NCBI RefSeq assembly: GCF_918797505.1
Contig: NC_092799.1
Coordinates: 496,001 to 560,000, forward strand
DNA length: 64,000 nt
Direction: 5' to 3'
Origin: Bemisia tabaci
Lineage: Eukaryota > Arthropoda > Insecta > Hemiptera > Aleyrodidae
A model generated the notes under the pieces. That model was given only the letters and a program-made list of their open reading frames with translations. It did not search any database and was not told the origin of the DNA. Every line of letters starts with the position of its first letter. Position 1 is the first letter of the stretch. Shown piece by piece: positions 43,235 to 54,201 of this stretch. A program made the translations under genes and the position numbers.

Positions 43235-43752
43235 TTAAATCCCTAGCGGGGAAGAAAAAAAATGCCTAGATTTCGCTAAAAATCCCTAAATCCCCAGATT
43301 TGCTCAAATATACTTAAAAAATCCCTAGATTTTGCAAAAAGCGCCATTTTTTTATGAAGAATCATGATGTCATTCGATGTAGCGATTTGCAATATTTAAA
43401 TCTGATTGGCTCGTTTGAATTTTGGCGCTCTCTGAAAGCAGTGCTAATCCAGACCAATAAAATGAAAGAATATTAGTTGATTTCTTATTATTAACAGGTT
43501 GAATGCAGTTGAATGTCAAGTACATCGAAGGACGCAATCGTTTTAATTTCCGGCTTATTTGCGGGGAAAATAGTGTTGCCAAAAAGGCCTACAAAATATA
43601 GATGAAAAAATGTTTTCGATTGTCGAAGCTAGAATTGAGGTTAAAAAGTTGATTTTTGGTAACTTTACCTCATCAAAAAAAAATCCCTAGATTTCCTGAA
43701 AAATCCCTAAATCCCTGGAAATTCCGGAAAATCCCTAAATCTAGGAATAAAC
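43235..43752. repeat. clustered AAATCCCTA words
   Basis: Two clusters (43235-43345 and 43672-43748) each hold four or more copies of AAATCCCTAGATTT or AAATCCCTAAATCC in the same orientation, with about 330 bp between. They could be subterminal repeats of an unrecognised transposon. The clusters are direct, not inverted. Confidence 0.6.
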
Positions 43753-44875
43753 TCTTAGACATCGGATGGCTGTTGGAAGCATTAGAGTCAACATTTGAAA
43801 CGCTGCTGCAGAATTTGCCGGAGTATAATCGAGTGTTGAAAGTCAGTAGAATTGAACAATGTAATAATTGCTTTCCGAAATAAGCGTTATAATAAAAAAA
43901 CAACGAATCTGAACTGTTAATACTGGAACACACCTTCTGTAAATGTACCTTGCGAGAGATAAGTAAAAAAATAGATGTACTGGAGGAGAAGTGCTTCTCC
44001 ACAGAGTTTGAAGAAGGAAAAAAAATGCCCAAATTTACTTACTTCAGCATTTTCGGCAAAATCACTGCAATTTCCGAACCTTTTTCTGGCCAGGGGCCAA
44101 AATTAAATGATTATGAAGGGCCACTTAGATGTTGTAGATAAAAATAGGACTGTTGAAAAATTCGCCGTTTTCAATAAATATGTACCCGGAATGGAAGACA
44201 TCTAGGGGAAAATTGTTACGATTTTCCGATGCAAATATTTTCCTACAATCTATTTTCCTGCGTTTTGGGATTATACGTACTAAGCAGGCTAAGGGCCCGT
44301 TCGCCAAAACTAATCGGAACTGTATGAATGAAGTGCTCCTTTTAAAAATCAAAACAATATCGAATTGCGATATATTACACAGTTAAGATAGGGCTATGTC
44401 CTGTCGTAAGCGGCGACATAAAGTCGATATCATTTCAATAATCGCCCCAATGGCCACGATAGTTGTTAGACGTTTACGGTTTCCCTGGTAACCTTTGTTT
44501 GCTATCAGCTGATATCGAGTAAATGACTAGGAAGCTCCAACCCAGTGGTTAAAGCTTCCTTAACCGCGAAAACTTTAAAATTCAAATTTTCAAATTTTGA
44601 ACGTAAAGTACATTTTTTCCATCACGAGATAAAAGCACAAACAAGTTTTGAATTGTTGACTGTATCACCATGATTCCAAAAATACAATACACAACATAGC
44701 ATTGACTAACAATAAAACAGTATGCAATAAAATAAAGTCATGACAAGGAACATAGCCGAAAATGGCGCCGATTCCCATCAACCAACGCGCGGTCTCTACA
44801 ATGTAACATGCTGCATTGATACTCCCCAGCTGGGACCGTCCGGAATAGCAGCTCTAGTGCAAGCACCAGAGCCGC

Positions 44876-44970
44876 TAATACTCTTGCTTCAATCGGATTT
44901 TTGCTTAGATCAAAAGGAAATCCGCTCAAATGAAGAGGCCTGGTTCTTGATTAAACAAAAATCCGATTGA
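44876..44970. mobile_element. central piece of a split family B MITE
   Basis: TACTCTTGCTTCAATCGGAT, TTTTTGCTTAGATCAAAAG, AAATCCGCTCAAATGAAGAG, GCCTGGTTCTTGATTAAAC and AATCCGATTGA match the centre of the B copy at 36114-36343. It would continue the piece that breaks off at 41668. Confidence 0.6.
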
Positions 44971-45339
44971 AAATTCATATTTCTTTGGATGGCCAAATGA
45001 GAAATTCACCATTTTGAAGTGAAATGCATAAGCCTAAGACGTCCCCCAGGACGTATTTTGGATCGATAAACAAAATTTAACTAACAATAAGTTTTGGAGT
45101 TTATTAGGTCACATATGGCGCCTAAAAACTAGTTGAAATTTTTAAGATTTTTACATGAGTTGAACCGGATTTTTAGATGGCCGCCATTTTGAAACTTTTG
45201 ATGACTAAGTTTTGAAATTTTAGGTAAACCCTCTTCAAGCTTACACTAATGCCTGTGCAAAATTTGGTGGTTATCCGAACAAAAGAGACGTGAAGAGATT
45301 TTGAGCAGCTAGATGAAGTTTTGACTCACCGTGCGTCGG

Positions 45340-45714
45340 GCCCGGCTGACCGCTGCTCTTCGTGCCGCAATTCATGACGCCTGATTTCCATCACGACTCC
45401 TCCCCTCCCACTTCCACCACCCTCTCCCTCCAAACCCCCTCCCCTCCCATGAGCCGCGAGATTGTTTCCATTGGCCAATTATTTCCACCTCGTCTGGCCA
45501 AACGCGGACGCGGGTGTTCGTTATGCAGCCAGCAGGATCTCATCGGCGGCTAAGAAGCTTATCATAAAAGAAACCTGCGTATCGACGCCTCGTTCGGAAG
45601 AACCGCAAACACACTCCGGGCGCCTCACGGAGATAGGCGGTTTCTAACTGAGGCACGCAGAACAATTTTATTCCTCCTATTACCCGACACATAGCATCAC
45701 GCTGCTGCACAGTG
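45340..45714. other. CpG- and CTCCC-rich block
   Basis: A pyrimidine tract rich in CTCCC and CCACC (45395-45455) followed by CpG-rich DNA up to the start of the large palindrome. It might contain a promoter, but no TATA, initiator or exon could be fixed. Confidence 0.3.
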
Positions 45715-46336
45715 CGACCCTCTGTGGACAAAAATCAAAAATTCTCAACTCGACATCTATCTATTTTTTTGGAGTTAGTCATCTTACAGATTACTGACTC
45801 ACAATGATGGTTCATTTCCAAATGTTTCGCTCAGAACTAATTCAAAGGGTAGAAAGTGGGTGGGAAATGGGTCGAGAATCATTGGTCCACAAGAAATACA
45901 CGGGAAGAAGACGTCAACTTCAAATGAGGATTTCTCGCTTGAAACGCAACATGCTCTGGGTGGTTTTTCTTGATCCTCAGATATTCAACTTCAACTATAC
46001 CAAAAAGATCTTGGGACTTTTTGCGACCATCAGAGATATTAAGAGTTAAAGTTTGGGTGTTTTACGTTGCTTTTACATTGTTAACATAGGAATAATTCGA
46101 GAATTTCCCGCGTTTTTGGAACTTAACACATCATAAAAAAAACTGTTTTACCCATGCAGCTCAAATTTTCAGGTTAAGTTCTTGACAGTATTTGCGAATT
46201 AATTCTGCAAAAAACACTGTCCCAAGGTGCACAAGTTTTTCTGCTATGATACATTGTTCCTAAAAAAATTTAAAATGGCGTTTACGGCGTTTTTGCATTA
46301 CACGGCAGTAGTGTGTTGTAGCTCTTCTGACGTGAA

Positions 46337-46990
46337 GGCGTATCTGGATTTCCACGTGATTCCTGTTCTCCATATAACTCAATGCTTTTCGGAGCTCATG
46401 TGGAAATAAGATAGGTTCTTACGTGAGAGTAGCGAGTGTTTGTCGGGGAGACTTGGTTGATTTTCGGAGAAATGCGGTGGGCTCGGTGCTTAAATTCGAG
46501 GAGAATGAGGGCTCTTTGCGGAGCTGCGAGGCGTGATGACGTCATTATCAGCGCCCGCACTCCCGCAGGTTTCAGACGCGGGGCGGGACGCCAACTCGAG
46601 AGCGGTGCAGACGCCGAAATGCGAGTCAAGTTTCCAGCCTCATCCGCGTCGACTCAGCCGACTCTTTCTGTCTGTCAACGGACAAAATGCACCCTATTTT
46701 CCAATTAGCAACTAAAATATCCGCCTCAGTTTAAAAACCACCTATGCACCAGTTCCCTTAAACACACTAGTGTTTTTTAACGGGTAGGCTAGAAAGTTTA
46801 GTTCCTAAAAACAAAATCAAGTTCAAAAGTGGAAGCTCCTACGGGAGTAATGAGTTCCTTTCCTTACAATATTACTCGTGCTAAGGCGCATTTTTGCTTT
46901 CAAATTTCACCAGTTAGACTTTAAAACCTTCCCTCATTGGTTTCTTTCCATTTTTCTGGCTTTATACGGGAAGATTTTTGAAAATTCAAA
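46337..46990. other. left-arm-only block of the palindrome, CpG-rich
   Basis: This material has no partner in the right arm. Its first part (GTATCTGGATTTCCACGTGA) resembles 11388-11415 (GTATATGGATTTCCACGTGA), so it probably contains an inserted MITE remnant. A CpG-rich section at 46440-46690 carries only arginine/alanine-rich frames. Confidence 0.55.
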
Positions 46991-48924
46991 AAGTTTGAAA
47001 GGACTACGTGCAAAATGGGCCATTTGGGGCTCGGGGCGGATACCTTTGAGACTTTCCCTATTCATTCACCTAACAATGCCCCATCTTTCCCCAAAGTTTC
47101 AAGCCCCCCAAAAATTTTGGGGAGACGCGGCGGGGGGTCAAAGTTAAAAACCGGCAAAATTTTCGCGAATTTTTTACTCGAAAACCGAGAAGTTTTGGAA
47201 AACGCGGTTTAAACGAGCGTATTCAGCGTGACGAGAGCTTTCAGAAAATGTATAACATCATAGGGTTTTGTCAACTTCAGCTCGAGTTATCGCCTCCGAA
47301 GCGCCGGAACGCTCAAAAAAGACCCCTTATTTTTTCACGTTAGGGCCGATTTAAAAAAAAGCCATTTTTTTATTTTGATGAAAAACTGATATGTTGTTCC
47401 TGACTCTCTGTAGCCCCTCTGGCTCTTTACCGCATGCTGGGGAAATGTTTTGGTCGCGAGTTATAAGAGCGGAAAGGAGCGAAGGTCGGGAAAATCGGCT
47501 ATTTTAAACTGCGCGCGCGGCGTTGATCGGAGGGAAAACGTCCCCTCCCACTCAGTTCGGCGAATCACACTCCTCTGCCGACCTCGCATTGTTGCCACAT
47601 GTCTCCTGATCCGTCGCCGCGCGCAGTTTAAAATAGCCGATTTTCCCGACCTTCGCTCCTTTCCGCTCTTATAACTCGCGACCAAAACATTTCCCCAGCA
47701 TGCGGTAAAGAGCCAGAGGGGCTACAGAGAGTCAGGAACAACATATCAGTTTTTCATCAAAATAAAAAAATGGCTTTTTTTTAAATCGGCCCAAACGTGA
47801 AAAAATAAGGGGTCTTTTTTGAGCGTTCCGGCGTTTCGGAGGCGATAACTCGAGCTGAAGTTGACAAAACCCTATGATGTTATACATTTTCTGAAAGCTC
47901 TCGTCACGCTGAATACGCTCGTTTAAACCGCGTTTTCCAAAACTTCTCGGTTTTCGAGTAATAAATTCGCGAAAATTTTGCCGGTTTTTAACTTTGACCC
48001 CCCGCCGCGTCTCCCCAAAATTTTTGGGGGGCTTGAAACTTTGGGAAAAGATGGGGCATTGTTAGGTGAATGAATAGGGAAAGTCTCAAAGGTATCGGCC
48101 CCGAGCCCCAAATGGCCCGTTTTGCACGTAGTCCTTTTGTTGAGTTTTTGAGAAATAATTTAAAAATGTTTAGCCGAAGGGTCATTTCAGACTGATTTTG
48201 TTTTAGGAGTAATCAGAGGAAACCCTCTCGTCTGTAGTTGGAGGAAAAAGAATGGGGGAAAATAAGGTTTTGAGAATCTGTCCAGCAGATCCTGAGAATA
48301 ATAACCCTGAAGGTAAAAAACCACGTTTTGAGAAAAACCTGTTAAGAGTTCTTAAATACATCTGAAAATCGCGTTATCAGGGTGCAAAGATTGCCGGGTT
48401 GCACTACTATTTGCGTCAGGAGAGCTACAAAACACACTACTGCCGTGCAACGCAAAAACGCCGTAAACGCCATTTTAAATTTTTTTAGGAACAATGTATC
48501 ATAGCAGAAAAACTTGTGTACCTTGGGACAGTGTTTTTACAGAATTATTTCGCAAATACTATCAAGAACTTAACCTGAAAATTTGAGCTGCATGGGTAAA
48601 ACAGTTTTTTTTACGATGTGTTAAGTTCCAAAAACGCGGGAAATTCTCGAAATATTCCTATGTTAACAATGTAAAAGCAACGTAAAACTTTAGCAACACC
48701 CAAACTTTAACTCTTAATATCTCTGATAGTCGCAAAAAGTCGCAAGATCTTTTTGGTATAATTGAAGTTGAATATCTGAGGATCAAGAAAAACCACCCAG
48801 AGCATGTTGCGTTTCAAGCGAGAAATCCTCATTTGAAGTTGACGTCTTTTTCCCGTGTATTTCTTATGGACCAATGATTCTCGACCCATTTCCCGCCCAC
48901 TTTCTACCCTTTGAAGTAGTTCCG

Positions 48925-49180
48925 GCCGGCCAGGTTGGCCTAGTGGTTAGCGCGTCTGACTCTAGGTCAATAGGTCCCGGGTTCGAATCCCGGTGGTGGC
49001 GACAAATTTTCATGGAACTGACGAGTGGATCTGCAGAAACAGATTCCACCCGGCCTTAATCCCTGAAAATTTGAAAGCCTGGAGCATGGATGTGCCCAGA
49101 TCCTATAGATGTCTAAGGACAATAAATACTGTCTATCGATGGCTGTAGGTTCCAACGGAACATAAGCCAATAAACCAGCA

Positions 49181-49210
<30 letters not shown>
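48925..49210 (+). mobile_element. complete tRNA-derived SINE with target-site duplications
   Basis: The head is tRNA-like: a Pol III box A (TGGCCTAGTGGTTAGCGCG) and box B (GGTTCGAATCC) correctly spaced, then a body (AAATTTTCATGGAACTGACG, CTGCAGAAACAGATTCCACC, CCCGGCCTTAATCCC), and a 3' poly(A) of about 30 bases. The direct repeats AAGTAGTTCCG at 48914-48924 and 49211-49221 are the target-site duplications. The inverse partner in the left palindrome arm (near 45836) has only one copy of this site and no SINE, so the insertion is certain and younger than the palindrome. The anticodon arm is imperfect, so it is not a working tRNA gene. Confidence 0.95.
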
Positions 49211-49215
<5 letters not shown>

Positions 49216-49904
49216 GTTCCGAGCGAAACATTTGGAAATGAACCATCATTGTGAGTCAGTAATCTGTAAGATGACGAACTCCAAAAAAAAAATAGATAGA
49301 TGTCGAGTTGTGAATTTTTGATTTTTGTCCACAGAGGGTCGTTTAACTCCTCTGTAATCAAAACTAATCAAAGACAATAAAAAAAAAGAAAAAAATGAAT
49401 CTTTTATATGGAGACATTTGCGAGGATTTGGATTTTGGCACAGGGTTTTTCCCTAGGACGGGAGCATTGTGCGGTAGAGCGAAGTGTGGTGTAAATTGTG
49501 AAAATGAGGAGTGCTTACACTGAGACGATGCGCGATCAGGTTGGAGCCGCGTGAGGGGTATGAGAAAATTACTCGAAAATTGGATACTCGGCGAGCGCGA
49601 GTCGCGACTCCGGCACTGGCCCAGCAAAGCCATCCATTCGTCCTCCCTCGTCGCCTGATGCCCTCGCACAAGTTCCTCCAACTATTACAGCTCCGGGCTC
49701 CAACCCAACTCGGGACTTTCAATCTCACAGCCGCGCGCCGCGCCCTGTCCAAGTTCCCATCAGGACTCATCCTCGGCAACGCCATTCCTTTCCCGCCAGG
49801 ATTGAACGCCTTGAAAAATTATCCGAAGCGGCTCAAACTCCGATCACCCACTTTCCTCCATCTTCCTTATTCCCTCGAAATTTTCCACAAAAAAATCGGA
49901 AAAA

Positions 49905-50456
49905 TGGACCACTAGACAAGGTACGAATTTCAGCACTCTGATATATGATCCGTGACCAAAATTTCACGTAGAGCACGATGCGCACAATGAAAATTATCGA
50001 AATCAACTCCTCACAACGATATTTAATGATTCTTGGTGCGTGAATTCAAACCACCCGCTCATGAAAACTCAATGCTCTACGCGATTCACATCGCGCGCTA
50101 AACGTTATCATGACAGTCTCTGCGCGATGTAAAAATCTGGCAACCTCAATCTTGACGCTTTGGCTCAGCTATAGCAAATTGCCTATAGTTCGAACAACAC
50201 ATGGTGGGAAATGAACATTGCTCGATTAAGAAACTTGCTGAGACCGTTGTCGTGCGCGATTTGACTCACGTAGAGTTTTGAGTTTCTTGTGAGCGGGCAG
50301 TTCAAATTCCTCGTAACCAATGTGAAATGAAAAAGTTAATATCTTCACTAGGAGTTGGTTTCAGTAATTTTCGTTGCGCGAATCGTGTTCTACGTGAAAT
50401 TTTGGTTAAGAAACATGTACCGGAATGCTTAAATTCGTACCTCGTCTAGTGATCCA
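49905..50456. mobile_element. MITE family I, complete copy
   Basis: Left TGGACCACTAGACAAGGTAC, right GTACCTCGTCTAGTGATCCA. Further arm pairs: TTTCACGTAGAGCACGATGC and CGTGTTCTACGTGAAATTTT; ATCAACTCCT and AGGAGTTGG; CTCATGAAAACTC and GAGTTTTGAG. 552 bp, non-coding. Confidence 0.88.
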
Positions 50457-50490
50457 TTATGCCACCGCCTAGTTGTCAACTCTTAAATGG

Positions 50491-50845
50491 ACGTATTTCT
50501 AACAAACAGAACTATGTGCAGGTGAGAAATATGGGGTGTGCTCATTGAAGCTGGATGAGAAACAATGTGGTCAATGGGCGTGATCCCTTTTGAAGTGGGA
50601 TTTTAAATTGAGCAATGAGAACAATGTGCCAACTGAATGAGGGATATATGAGCCGCGGGCATGGAGCGAGAGCGTTGTGGACAGGGCTCATGAGTTAAAG
50701 CGCACTACGAGGAGCTGTGACGACGGCATCCATTTCCGTCGACGTCACTGGCGCTTTATTATTCTCATTCACTCTTACGGCCAGAGAACTGACGAGCGCA
50801 CCCCATATTTCTCACCTCCACATAATCTGTTTGATAGAAATACGT
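50491..50845. mobile_element. MITE family D, large copy
   Basis: Left ACGTATTTCTAACAAACAGA and GAGAAATATGGGGTG; right CACCCCATATTTCTCACCTC and CTGTTTGATAGAAATACGT. The 355-bp interior includes a CpG-bearing segment absent from the shorter D copies, so this may be closer to a longer ancestor. Confidence 0.85.
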
Positions 50846-51180
50846 CAAAATGTGAAGGAAGGGAGCCTCGAAAGATTTGGCCCGTTGACAGCGGGTCCAG
50901 GCGTGGCTTTGAGGGTGTTTTCGCAGGTGGACTTGCGGGTTGTGTAGACGGGACGTGGGTTAATGAGGTGAGATCGGAGCTCAGAGATGGGCTTGATGAC
51001 GGAGTGGAGCGAGTGGTCAATTGATGTGTGTGACCCGGCTCGGGACGGAGCTGCAGCGCTTCCTGCCGCCGACGTAGCAGACCCGTGAGACCCTGTGAAC
51101 CTTGATCCATCCTCATCCCTGCTCAGTTTCGTTCATTCCTCATTCATATCCCGCTCCAATCAACGCCCAAGTCGCAATTG

Positions 51181-51230
51181 GACGCATTTCTGTCAAACGG
51201 AACTATGTGCATTATGACATGAGCCAACAT
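51181..51230. mobile_element. MITE family D, single arm
   Basis: GACGCATTTCTGTCAAACGG followed by AACTATGTGCATTATGACAT matches the left arm of D at 20892. No right arm follows before the family E element at 51261. Confidence 0.7.
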
Positions 51231-51260
51231 AAGCGGAAACGCTACAATCCTGTCATCCTA

Positions 51261-51478
51261 CACCGAAAAAAATAATATGCTGTTTAGCATCTAGGCTGTC
51301 AAAAATGTGTCTGGTGATGCCAAGATGCTGCCTTTACTGCCCCCGCAGTTGAATTTGCATTCACAGGATGTAAAATTAACTGCGGGGGCAGTAAAGGCAG
51401 CATCTTGGCATCACCAGAAACATTTTTGACATCCTAGATGCTAAAACAGCATATTATTTTTTTCGGTGTAGGATTGCA
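51261..51478. mobile_element. MITE family E, copy 2, TA-flanked
   Basis: 218 bp from CACCGAAAAAAATAATATGC to GCATATTATTTTTTTCGGTG with a TA on each side. Inner arms GCAGCATCTTGGCATCACCA and CTGCGGGGGCAGTAAAGGCA pair very closely with their partners. A near-perfect hairpin. Confidence 0.92.
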
Positions 51479-51564
51479 AGCTTGCGGTGTGCACTGCCCG
51501 GAAATTGTGTACACCGGGATATGTTCGACTTCGACTCTAACAAAATAGGTCTTTTTAACGACTT

Positions 51565-51720
51565 GAGCGCGCACCGTGGTACACGCGCAATGCATCAAGT
51601 ATCCTGCGGTCTTGTAAGGCGCTATACTATCCGCAGCGCGCACCGTGCTCTACGCGCAACGCATCAAGTATCCTGCGGTCTCGTAAGGCGCTACTATGCG
51701 TTGCGCGCCGTGCGCGCCAA
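51565..51720. repeat. CpG-rich 67-bp tandem repeat forming hairpins
   Basis: GCGCGCACCGTG, ACGCGCAA, GCATCAAGTATCCTGCGGTC and GTAAGGCGCTA are repeated at a period of about 67 bp (starts near 51569 and 51636). The second unit is followed by ATGCGTTGCGCGCCGTGCGC, the inverse of its start, so each unit can fold back. Unusually CpG-dense for this region. Confidence 0.75.
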
Positions 51721-51721
51721 C

Positions 51722-52028
51722 CCCGCGTCGACCGGCCTGTTAAAAGGGCATGCGAATAGGACATTAATATAGCCAATCCTTGACCTGATTTCTGATTTGA
51801 CACAAGTTGTAACTGCATGATAAGCCGTTCAATTCGTAATTTAGGTAAAAAATGACTTGTCTGAGGTCTTCCCATGGTTCGTTTTGTCCTGCGCCACACA
51901 GTGGATTGAGTGAATGGGAAAAGTTGGACATGAATTTTTTTTACTAAAACCGCAAATTTTGCTATTTATTTTGTAACGTAATACTTTTTAAGAAGTGCAA
52001 CTCGAGGTGAATTTCACGGAGGAACCGA
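51722..52028. other. no gene recognised
   Basis: AT-rich DNA without repeats or exon-like segments that I can identify. Confidence 0.4.
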
Positions 52029-52336
52029 TAGATCTACGTTTAAAACTTCAACTTTTTGCATCAACGGAGTTGTAAGCTCTTAAATTTTCACATTTTGTCC
52101 TACTTCCCACATTGACTTGTTCTACTGTGCGTCACCGTATATTTCTTCCAAGTTAGGGAAGAATGCTGCACGAGCCTTCAGACGATGCCAAATTTTCTTT
52201 GACAAATCATGAATTTTCGGTAACATTTGTCAATGTTTTTCTTCCAATTGTCTGGAGAATTCGTTGGTAATTCGATCAGAATAGCCGGAAAATTTCAAGG
52301 AAAAATGTTCATAACTTTCCTTAAAAATTAGTTTTT
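52029..52336. repeat. 308-bp direct repeat, left copy
   Basis: Begins TAGATCTACGTTTAAAAC and ends TTAAAAATTAGTTTT. It recurs at 53052-53359 with few differences and the same length. It covers unique DNA followed by the left arm and centre of a family C element. Confidence 0.93.
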
Positions 52337-53047
52337 CTAAAATTCCCTATTTTATCCTTGAATGTTATTTTCTCTGTTTCAGGAGTGCATGTCGCCAGCT
52401 GCCAATCGGTATGTATAGCCATAATATTTATGCTTGCATTCCCAAAACGATGAGAAAATCCATAAAAGCTGTCTGTTCATTTAAAAGAAAAACTGTGGTC
52501 CCATCCCTGAATGTAAAAACTACGCTTGCAACTATTCGAACTCTGGATTTGGTATGTGGTATCACGCGAAAATGAAGGTAGATCCTAGCTTTTGCCTGTC
52601 TTAGATTACGGACGCTTATGAATGCCGCGATACTCAGATTAAAAACACGTACTCTTTTGTGTATTTATATTAAACCGCTGGGCAAAATTGCGCATTTGCC
52701 GCGATATCAAGATGAGAATAGCTTTTATGATTTTACAAAACCGCTGGAACAAGCGTGTATATTGCGCCATATTCAGATGAAAAACGCGTAACTCTCAGTG
52801 GCGTGGCGTGAATTGCGATGTATCGATTGTTATGACATTTAAATCTATGGATCAGGGTCGATAAACAGGGCGTTCGCAGCGAACACCTTAATAATCGATT
52901 CTTTACCATAGGTTTAAATGGCATAACAATCAATACATCGCAATGCACGCCACGCTACTGGTAACTCTTCACTCCTGTATTATATACCGTTGGTTAAATT
53001 GCGCATTTGCCGCTACCCAGAGGAGAGACGCGTAATTTTTCACGTAA
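52332..53047. repeat. duplicated ~716-bp segment, second copy, inserted in family C
   Basis: Near-identical to 37337-38041, including the micro-exon (52383-52408), the 65-bp array units and a family A MITE at 52796-52960 with the same GTAACTCT duplications. It is placed exactly between the 308-bp direct repeats, within what would otherwise be one family C element. Junctions show only short T-rich similarity. Confidence 0.93.
52796..52960. mobile_element. family A MITE carried within the duplicated segment
   Basis: CAGTGGCGTGGCGTG to CACGCCACGCTACTG with GTAACTCT on both sides, the same site as at 37790. It is therefore a copy by segmental duplication, not an independent insertion. Confidence 0.92.
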
Positions 53048-53051
53048 CTGG

Positions 53052-53410
53052 TAGATCTACGTTTAAAACCTCAACTTTTTGCATCAACGGAGTTGTAAGC
53101 TCTTAAATTTTAACATTTTGTCCTACTTCCCCCATTGACTTGTTCTACTGTGCGTCACCGTATATTTCCTCCAAGTTAGGGAAGAATGCTGCACGAGCCT
53201 TCAGACGATGCCAAATTTTCTTTGACAAATCATGAATTTTCGGTAACATTTGTCAATGTTTTTCTTCCAATTGTCTGGAGAATTCGTTGGTAATTCGATC
53301 AGAATAGCCGGAAAATTTCAAGGAAAAATGTTCACAACTTTCCTTAAAAATTAGTTTTATCTCGGAAGCAATTTGGCAAACCTCGAGTGCTCATACGGCG
53401 TTTCTCCTCA
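53052..53410. repeat. 308-bp direct repeat, right copy, plus family C right arm
   Basis: 53052-53359 repeats 52029-52336. It then continues as the right arm of a family C element (AGCAATTTGGCAAACCTCGA, CATACGGCG) to about 53410, an arm missing after the left copy. The uninterrupted C element is therefore here. Confidence 0.9.
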
Positions 53411-53871
53411 GCACATCAGTTTCAACCCCTGCGCCCGAGTTTGGGAGCAGGTTCGCGTATAAACCGCAACGGTGGGGGTAGTCGACGGGCCGTGAGACTT
53501 GGACGAGCAGAGGCTTATTTCGGTGGCCGACGAGGGGTTGGGAAGGGGAGGGAGGGGAGGGCTCGGCCGGTATAAAAATGACACCTTCGGGTCCGGAGTC
53601 CGGGCTGAAATATACGAGGAGTTTAATCTGCCCTCGCCGAGTGATTATGGAAATGCAATGGAACGAGACTGGAGACCGCCATCGTCGCCGCAGACGGAGG
53701 AGAGGCCGGGGGGGGGGGGGGTGTTGTAGATAGGCCTGAGGACTACGAAATATTTGAAATATGGGTTTCCTCGAGAATTTTCTGGCCGCCATCCCTCCCC
53801 CCCTCACTGCCCCGACGGACCCCCGGGCTATCCTCCTTTTCGGCGGCGTCCGGGATGAGTTATGACTAGCG
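53411..53871. other. CpG-rich block between two family C copies, TATA-like box
   Basis: GC-rich, with a TATAAAAATG word at about 53570 preceded by G-rich sequence and followed by CpG-rich DNA, and a 13-base G run at 53708-53720. This could be a core promoter, but no exon or start could be tied to it. Confidence 0.25.
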
Positions 53872-54127
53872 CTGCCATGCTAAACGAAGAACGCCGTATG
53901 AGCCTTCAGAAGTTGCCATATTTCCTCTGATATACCTAATACGGATTTCCGGGAAAGGTAGCATATACTTTTCTTCCGATTTTTCGAAGAATTACGTTCG
54001 TTACTTGATATGAAGTATCTGGAAATTTTGAGGGAAAATAGTTTTAGCTTCCGTCCATAATAACTATTTCCTGAGATGAAATTTGACAACATTTAAATGC
54101 TTATATGACGTTGTTCCTTAGCACGGA
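53872..54127. mobile_element. MITE family C copy
   Basis: Left CTGCCATGCTAAACGAAGAA and CGCCGTATGAGCC; right TATATGACGTTGTTCCTTAG and CACGG. The centre has the family's TTCTTCCGATTTTTC and GAAATTTTGAGGGAAAA landmarks. Confidence 0.8.
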
Positions 54128-54201
54128 AGAGCGGGCCTATCGTGGTCGGTCCTGTCAGAACTTTTCCCCTACCGCGTGGCGCGTCCCCTCTGTCTCCTCC
54201 G

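Larger units (their letters stand above)
45715..49341. mobile_element. 3.6-kb palindrome (fold-back element or inverted duplication)
   Basis: The outer ends CGACCCTCTGTGGAC (45715) and GTCCACAGAGGGTCG (ending 49341) are exact inverse partners. The arms stay alignable inwards through 45715-46336/48429-49341, 46990-47222/47920-48150 and 47222-47522/47615-47920, leaving a 92-bp loop at 47523-47614. Unpaired material lies at 46337-46990 (left) and 48150-48428 (right), and the right arm holds a SINE. Identity is high, over 90 percent by eye. An 81- or 60-residue frame (MGRESLVHKKYTG type) occurs in both arms but is unrecognised. No transposase found and no target duplication outside the ends. Confidence 0.88.

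Noticed and set aside
47450..47685. Two 74-residue frames in opposite directions with identical ends
   Set aside because: They are the two arms of the large palindrome read towards its loop. The identity comes from the inverted repeat and not from a conserved protein.
48931..49002. A tRNA gene on the plus strand with good box A and box B
   Set aside because: The anticodon and acceptor stems do not pair properly. The sequence continues into a SINE body and a poly(A) tail, with target-site duplications enclosing the whole, so it is the head of a SINE.
52029..53359. LTR retrotransposon with 308-bp LTRs
   Set aside because: The ends are not TG..CA, there is no primer-binding site or gag/pol, and the repeat consists of target DNA including part of a MITE. 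A target duplication fits better.
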